Assembly (NCBI RefSeq): GCF_001645105.1
Contig: NZ_LKEG01000034.1
Span: 179,856 to 243,855, forward strand
Length of the DNA stretch: 64,000 nucleotides
Source of the DNA: Pseudomonas marginalis
GTDB taxonomy: Bacteria > Pseudomonadota > Gammaproteobacteria > Pseudomonadales > Pseudomonadaceae
Direction: 5' to 3'
Position numbers and translations under genes: made by a program. Under the pieces are notes generated by a model. That model saw only the letters and a program-made list of their open reading frames with translations. It had not been told where the DNA came from and ran no database searches. Shown piece by piece: positions 61,041 to 64,000 of the stretch; position 1 is the first letter of the stretch; each line of letters begins with the position of its first letter.

Positions 61041-61418
61041 ATGACGTACAGCACAATTTCCTGGAAAGCCCTGCTGGTAACGGCGGCGTTGACGCTGCCG
61101 ACCCTGGCGTTCGCGGCAGAGCCGGCGATGACTCAAGGCGGGATGCTGGTCGACCACAAGGGCATGACCCTTTATACCTTCGATAAGGATGCCGACGGCA
61201 AGTCAGTGTGCAAGGACCAGTGCGCGACCAACTGGCCGCCGTTGAAGGCGGAGTCCACTGACAAGTCGATGGGCAAATGGACGGTTATCACCCGCGACGA
61301 CCAGACCAGCCAGTGGGCCTATGGCGGCAAGCCGGTCTACACCTACAAGGATGATAAAAAGGCCGGTGACAAGACCGGTGATGGCAAGGGTGGCGCTTGG
61401 CATGTGATCAAGCCTTGA
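61041..61418 (+). CDS. secreted COG4315 repeat protein (Yx(FWY)xxD motif)
   Basis: A 125-residue protein with ATG at 61041 (AAGGAAGG upstream) and a signal peptide (about 1-25, ending TLAFA). The mature part shows two copies of the family motif: GMTLYTFDKDADGKSVC and GKPVYTYKDDKKAGD. A single Cys pair (VCKDQC) lies between. Family members are small, extracytoplasmic and of unknown function; many are annotated lipoproteins, but no lipobox is seen here. It is divergent from phoB over 155 bp and so may share the Pho-related promoter region. Confidence 0.87.
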   Translation: MTYSTISWKALLVTAALTLPTLAFAAEPAMTQGGMLVDHKGMTLYTFDKDADGKSVCKDQCATNWPPLKAESTDKSMGKWTVITRDDQTSQWAYGGKPVYTYKDDKKAGDKTGDGKGGAWHVIKP

Positions 61419-61457
61419 GCCTGCGGCGCCGCTGAGACCTTCGCCAGCAAGCCCGCT

Positions 61458-61486
61458 CCCACATTTGAATGCATTCCAAATGTGGG
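61458..61486. repeat. degenerate REP-family inverted repeat
   Basis: CCCACATTTG and CAAATGTGGG with a 9-base loop (AATGCATTC). Its flanks (AGCAAGCCCGCT on the left, AGGGGGCTACACCCCGAT on the right) are partial REP cores, suggesting a rearranged REPIN. Confidence 0.7.
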
Positions 61487-61536
61487 AGGGGGCTACACCC
61501 CGATGGCGTCAGCCCAGTCACCCCAAATAACAGCAC

Positions 61537-62427
61537 CTAGCGAAATGCGTAATCCGCCACAATCCCGACAAATATCGCCAACCCGGCCCAGTGGTTGTGC
61601 AAAAACGCCTTGAAGCACTTCATCCGATCCTTGTCCCGGGTGTACCAGAATTCCCAGGCAAAACAGCCCGCCGCCGCCAGCAACCCCAGGTGGAACCACC
61701 CGCCCAGCTCAAATCGCGCCCCCGCCAATAGCAGGCACACCAGCGACAGGCCTTGCAGAGTAAGAATGATCACGCGATCGGCATCGCCAAACAGAATGGC
61801 CGTGGACTTCACGCCGATCTTCAAGTCGTCATCGCGGTCGGTCATGGCGTAATAGGTGTCGTAGCCCACCGTCCACAGCAGGTTGGCGATGTATAGCAGC
61901 CATGCGGTCGCGGGCAAATCACCGGTCTCGGCGGTGAACGCCATCGGCATGCCCCACGAGAATGCCGCCCCCAACACCACCTGCGGGTAATAGGTGTAGC
62001 GCTTCATGAACGGGTAACTCGCCGCCAACGCCAAACCACCCAGGGACAACAGGATGGTGGTGGCGTTGGTCAACAGCACCAGCAGGAAGCTGATGCCCAT
62101 CAGCACTGCGAAAAACACCAGCGCCTCTTTCGAACTGATCTTGCCGCTCACCAGCGGGCGCTGTTCGGTGCGTTTTACGTGGCCGTCGACCTTACGGTCG
62201 GCCCAGTCATTGATCACGCAGCCGCCGGCCCGGGTCAGCACCACGCCCAACACAAAAATCACGATATTGATTAAAGAGGGCGACCCCTTGCCCGCGATCC
62301 ACAGCGCCCACAGCGTCGGCCACAGCAGCAGATAGATGCCGATGGGCTTGTCCATGCGGGTCAACTGAACGAAATCCCAGGCCCTGGGGTTCAGGTGGTT
62401 AAGGGATTTGAGCAGACGTTGGTACAT
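61537..62427 (-). CDS. ubiA: 4-hydroxybenzoate polyprenyltransferase UbiA
   Basis: A 296-residue membrane enzyme that attaches the polyprenyl tail to 4-hydroxybenzoate in ubiquinone synthesis. About eight or nine membrane helices. Two Asp-rich motifs hold Mg-diphosphate: [20 protein letters not shown] (about 63-82) and [19 protein letters not shown] (about 185-203). The ATG at 62427 ([20 protein letters not shown]) overlaps the last base of the ubiC stop codon (TGATG), so the two are coupled. Upstream extension of the open frame is antisense-free but lacks UbiA character. Confidence 0.96.
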   Translation of the reverse strand: MYQRLLKSLNHLNPRAWDFVQLTRMDKPIGIYLLLWPTLWALWIAGKGSPSLINIVIFVLGVVLTRAGGCVINDWADRKVDGHVKRTEQRPLVSGKISSKEALVFFAVLMGISFLLVLLTNATTILLSLGGLALAASYPFMKRYTYYPQVVLGAAFSWGMPMAFTAETGDLPATAWLLYIANLLWTVGYDTYYAMTDRDDDLKIGVKSTAILFGDADRVIILTLQGLSLVCLLLAGARFELGGWFHLGLLAAAGCFAWEFWYTRDKDRMKCFKAFLHNHWAGLAIFVGIVADYAFR

Positions 62428-62990
62428 CAGCAGTTCTCCGGATGAGCGTGCAGTGCGTGCCAGAAGCTGGGCAAAAAGATCTCCGCGACCAGCACGCTCA
62501 GCGGCCCGCGATCGAAGCGTGAGCGGCGCCCCCACAGCCCGTCGACCTGATCGGCCGTGGGCAACCAGTGCCGTGGGTAATGACACACCTCGATGGCCTG
62601 GCGCGTGAAGGCTTGGTCGCAGAACAGCAACTCGCCCAGCGAGCGGCTGCCCAGTTCATCCATATGCAAGCCGTCGCCCTGCAAGGCGCTGCGCGCCGCG
62701 ACACTGCGCGCGAACACCCACGGTTGGCCATTGCCGCGCAAATACACCTCGCGCACCCAACCGATGCTGGACGGCGCCAGCGCCAGGGCAGCACATTCGT
62801 CATCGCGCAGCGGCTGCCAGCCTTCGAACAGTGGCGTCACGCTGAAACCGTCATTGGACAGCCACGTCAGCCGCCGCGTCAGCGAGTCTTCGTTGAACAG
62901 CCAATTGAGGGTCAAAGGCGCGGGCGCAGGGGTCAGAAGGCTCTGGATCAGCCATTGGCAAGCATCGGTAGGGACGATTGAGTGCGGCAC
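62427..62990 (-). CDS. ubiC: chorismate lyase UbiC
   Basis: A 187-residue lyase that makes 4-hydroxybenzoate and pyruvate from chorismate, the first ubiquinone-specific step. Family features: [20 protein letters not shown] (about 41-60), [19 protein letters not shown] (about 79-97, active-site Arg) and the LGELLF segment (about 117-122), with ending FLPSFWHAL typical of UbiC. Operon with ubiA immediately downstream. The start codon context is modest but the length is normal. Confidence 0.95.
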   Translation of the reverse strand: MPHSIVPTDACQWLIQSLLTPAPAPLTLNWLFNEDSLTRRLTWLSNDGFSVTPLFEGWQPLRDDECAALALAPSSIGWVREVYLRGNGQPWVFARSVAARSALQGDGLHMDELGSRSLGELLFCDQAFTRQAIEVCHYPRHWLPTADQVDGLWGRRSRFDRGPLSVLVAEIFLPSFWHALHAHPENC

Positions 62991-63185
62991 GGTGAGTCAG
63001 TATTGGCAGCAAAAGAGGCGGCGAGCTTACCATGGCGTCCTGGGTGTTTGCCGGACTGAACCGGCTGCTTGCGTCGATCGTGCTTGCATCTGCCGGCCCC
63101 GATCAGTACAAAACGCCCTGAGCCGTACGGCAACGCGGGTCTATCGACCGTCGGCCAAGATGCCTGGACCCTGAGGAAGCAAGTA

Positions 63186-63353
63186 ATGAAGAAGTGGCAA
63201 TGTGTAGTCTGTGGCCTGATCTATGACGAAAAAGACGGCTGGCCGGATGACGGAATTCTGCCTGGTACTCGTTGGGAGGACGTCCCGGAAGACTGGCTGT
63301 GCCCGGACTGCGGCGTGGGCAAAATGGATTTCGAAATGATCGAAATCGGCTAA
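63186..63353 (+). CDS. rubA: rubredoxin
   Basis: A 55-residue electron carrier. Four cysteines bind one iron: Cys6-x2-Cys9 ([11 protein letters not shown]) and Cys39-x2-Cys42 (LCPDCGVGK), and WEDVPEDW lies between them. A single rubredoxin, not the tandem pair of P. aeruginosa. It passes electrons from rubredoxin reductase to partners such as alkane hydroxylases; no hydroxylase is seen in the window. It is 37 bp upstream of the reductase gene. Confidence 0.96.
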   Translation: MKKWQCVVCGLIYDEKDGWPDDGILPGTRWEDVPEDWLCPDCGVGKMDFEMIEIG

Positions 63354-63390
63354 TTTTCGGTTTTCAGATAAGTACTACAAGGAGAAAGGA

Positions 63391-64000
63391 ATGAACGCAC
63401 CTGTCGTGATCATCGGCACAGGATTGGCCGGTTACAACGTGGCCCGGGAGTTTCGCAAGCTCGACAGCGAGACCCCATTGCTGCTGATCACCGCGGATGA
63501 CGGGCGCTCCTACTCCAAGCCCATGCTCTCCACCGGCTTTGGCAAGAACAAGGAAGCCGATGGCCTGAGCATGGCTGAACCCGGCGCCATGGCCGAGCAA
63601 CTCAAGGCCGAAGTGCGTACCCACACCCGCGTCAGCGGCATCGACCCCGGCCATAAGCGCCTGTGGATCGGCGAGGAGGCGGTGGTTTACCGTGACCTGA
63701 TCCTGGCCTGGGGCGCAGAAACCGTGCGGGTACCGGTTGAAGGCGATGCGGCTGAACTGATTTTCCCGATCAACGACCTCGAAGACTACGCCCGCTTTCG
63801 TGCCGCCGCTGCCGGTAAGCGCCGCGTGCTGCTGCTCGGTGCCGGCCTGATCGGCTGCGAGTTCGCCAACGACCTGATCCTTGGCGGTTATGAAATCGAC
63901 CTGGTGGCGCCGTGCGAGCAGGTCATGCCGACCCTGCTGCACCCGGCGGCCGCCGCTGCAGTACAGGCCGGTCTGGAAGGCCTCGGCGCGCGCTTCCACC
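63391..64000 (+). CDS. rubredoxin-NAD(+) reductase, 3' truncated by window edge
   Basis: The first 203 residues of a FAD-dependent reductase, start ATG at 63391 with AAGGAGAAAGG upstream. N-terminal FAD motif GTGLAGY (9-15), [18 protein letters not shown] (about 42-59) typical of rubredoxin reductase (AlkT/RubB type), and a second Rossmann glycine loop [15 protein letters not shown] (about 148-162) for NAD. The end is not in the window. With the adjacent rubA it forms an electron-transfer operon. Confidence 0.93.
   Translation, partial: MNAPVVIIGTGLAGYNVAREFRKLDSETPLLLITADDGRSYSKPMLSTGFGKNKEADGLSMAEPGAMAEQLKAEVRTHTRVSGIDPGHKRLWIGEEAVVYRDLILAWGAETVRVPVEGDAAELIFPINDLEDYARFRAAAAGKRRVLLLGAGLIGCEFANDLILGGYEIDLVAPCEQVMPTLLHPAAAAAVQAGLEGLGARFH

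Overview
The window is chromosomal DNA of a fluorescent-type Pseudomonas (P. fluorescens group by inference). The evidence is the gene content and order: a zinc-starvation dksA2/COG0523 cluster, pdxY, uvrD, two-subunit pyruvate carboxylase with its LysR regulator, aspA, purEK, pst-phoU-phoBR, ubiCA and rubredoxin/rubredoxin reductase. As I recall it, this order matches the oriC-proximal arm of P. aeruginosa PAO1 (about PA5538 down to PA5349). GC-rich coding, GTG/TTG starts and many Pseudomonas-type REP palindromes with a GGGCTTGCCCC core agree. I see no rRNA, tRNA, CRISPR, insertion sequence, integrase or phage gene.

Layout. 1-4.2 kb: end of a cell-wall amidase, a small secreted protein, a Zur-type operator, then dksA2, two COG0523 metallochaperone GTPases and a DUF1826 gene (zinc sparing). 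4.2-13.3 kb: DUF3301, pdxY, a lipoprotein, a thioesterase, a CPA2 antiporter, an orphan SMI1/KNR4 protein, a Tim44-like protein and uvrD. 13.5-22.3 kb: a membrane PAS-GGDEF-EAL protein, a HexR-like RpiR regulator with a palindromic operator, a small conserved protein, and pycR divergent from pycA-pycB. 22.3-38 kb is the most variable part: a small-passenger autotransporter, two GNATs, a PaiB-like protein, a MocR regulator with a tandem array of DnaA-box-like repeats, a 1556-residue dermonecrotic-toxin-like protein, an acetylpolyamine deacetylase/polyamine-binding-protein operon with an AraC regulator, L-asparaginase and an alanine/glycine symporter. 38-46.7 kb: aspA with a divergent HypT-like LysR, purEK behind a leader with a terminator hairpin, a GlsB/YeaQ membrane protein whose ribosome binding site lies in a two-tier hairpin, DUF3299, a hexose-6-phosphate mutarotase, YciA and an MHS-family transporter. 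46.7-48.3 kb: a PIN / XRE-ImmA pair with an inverted-repeat operator. 48.5-61 kb: the Pho regulon block (pstS, pstC, pstA, pstB, phoU, then phoR/phoB), with good Pho boxes before pstS and pstC and a weaker one before phoB. 61-64 kb: a small secreted repeat protein, ubiC-ubiA, rubredoxin and the start of rubredoxin reductase.

Functional themes: zinc limitation; anaplerosis and amino-acid flow (asparagine to aspartate to fumarate, pyruvate to oxaloacetate); polyamine use; phosphate uptake and sensing; and c-di-GMP turnover. The items I would look at first are the RBS-sequestering hairpin before the GlsB-like gene, the purE leader, the DnaA-box-like minisatellite inside the MocR gene, the large toxin-like protein and the PIN/XRE-ImmA pair. 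All functions come from reading motifs and remembered family features; no database search was run.
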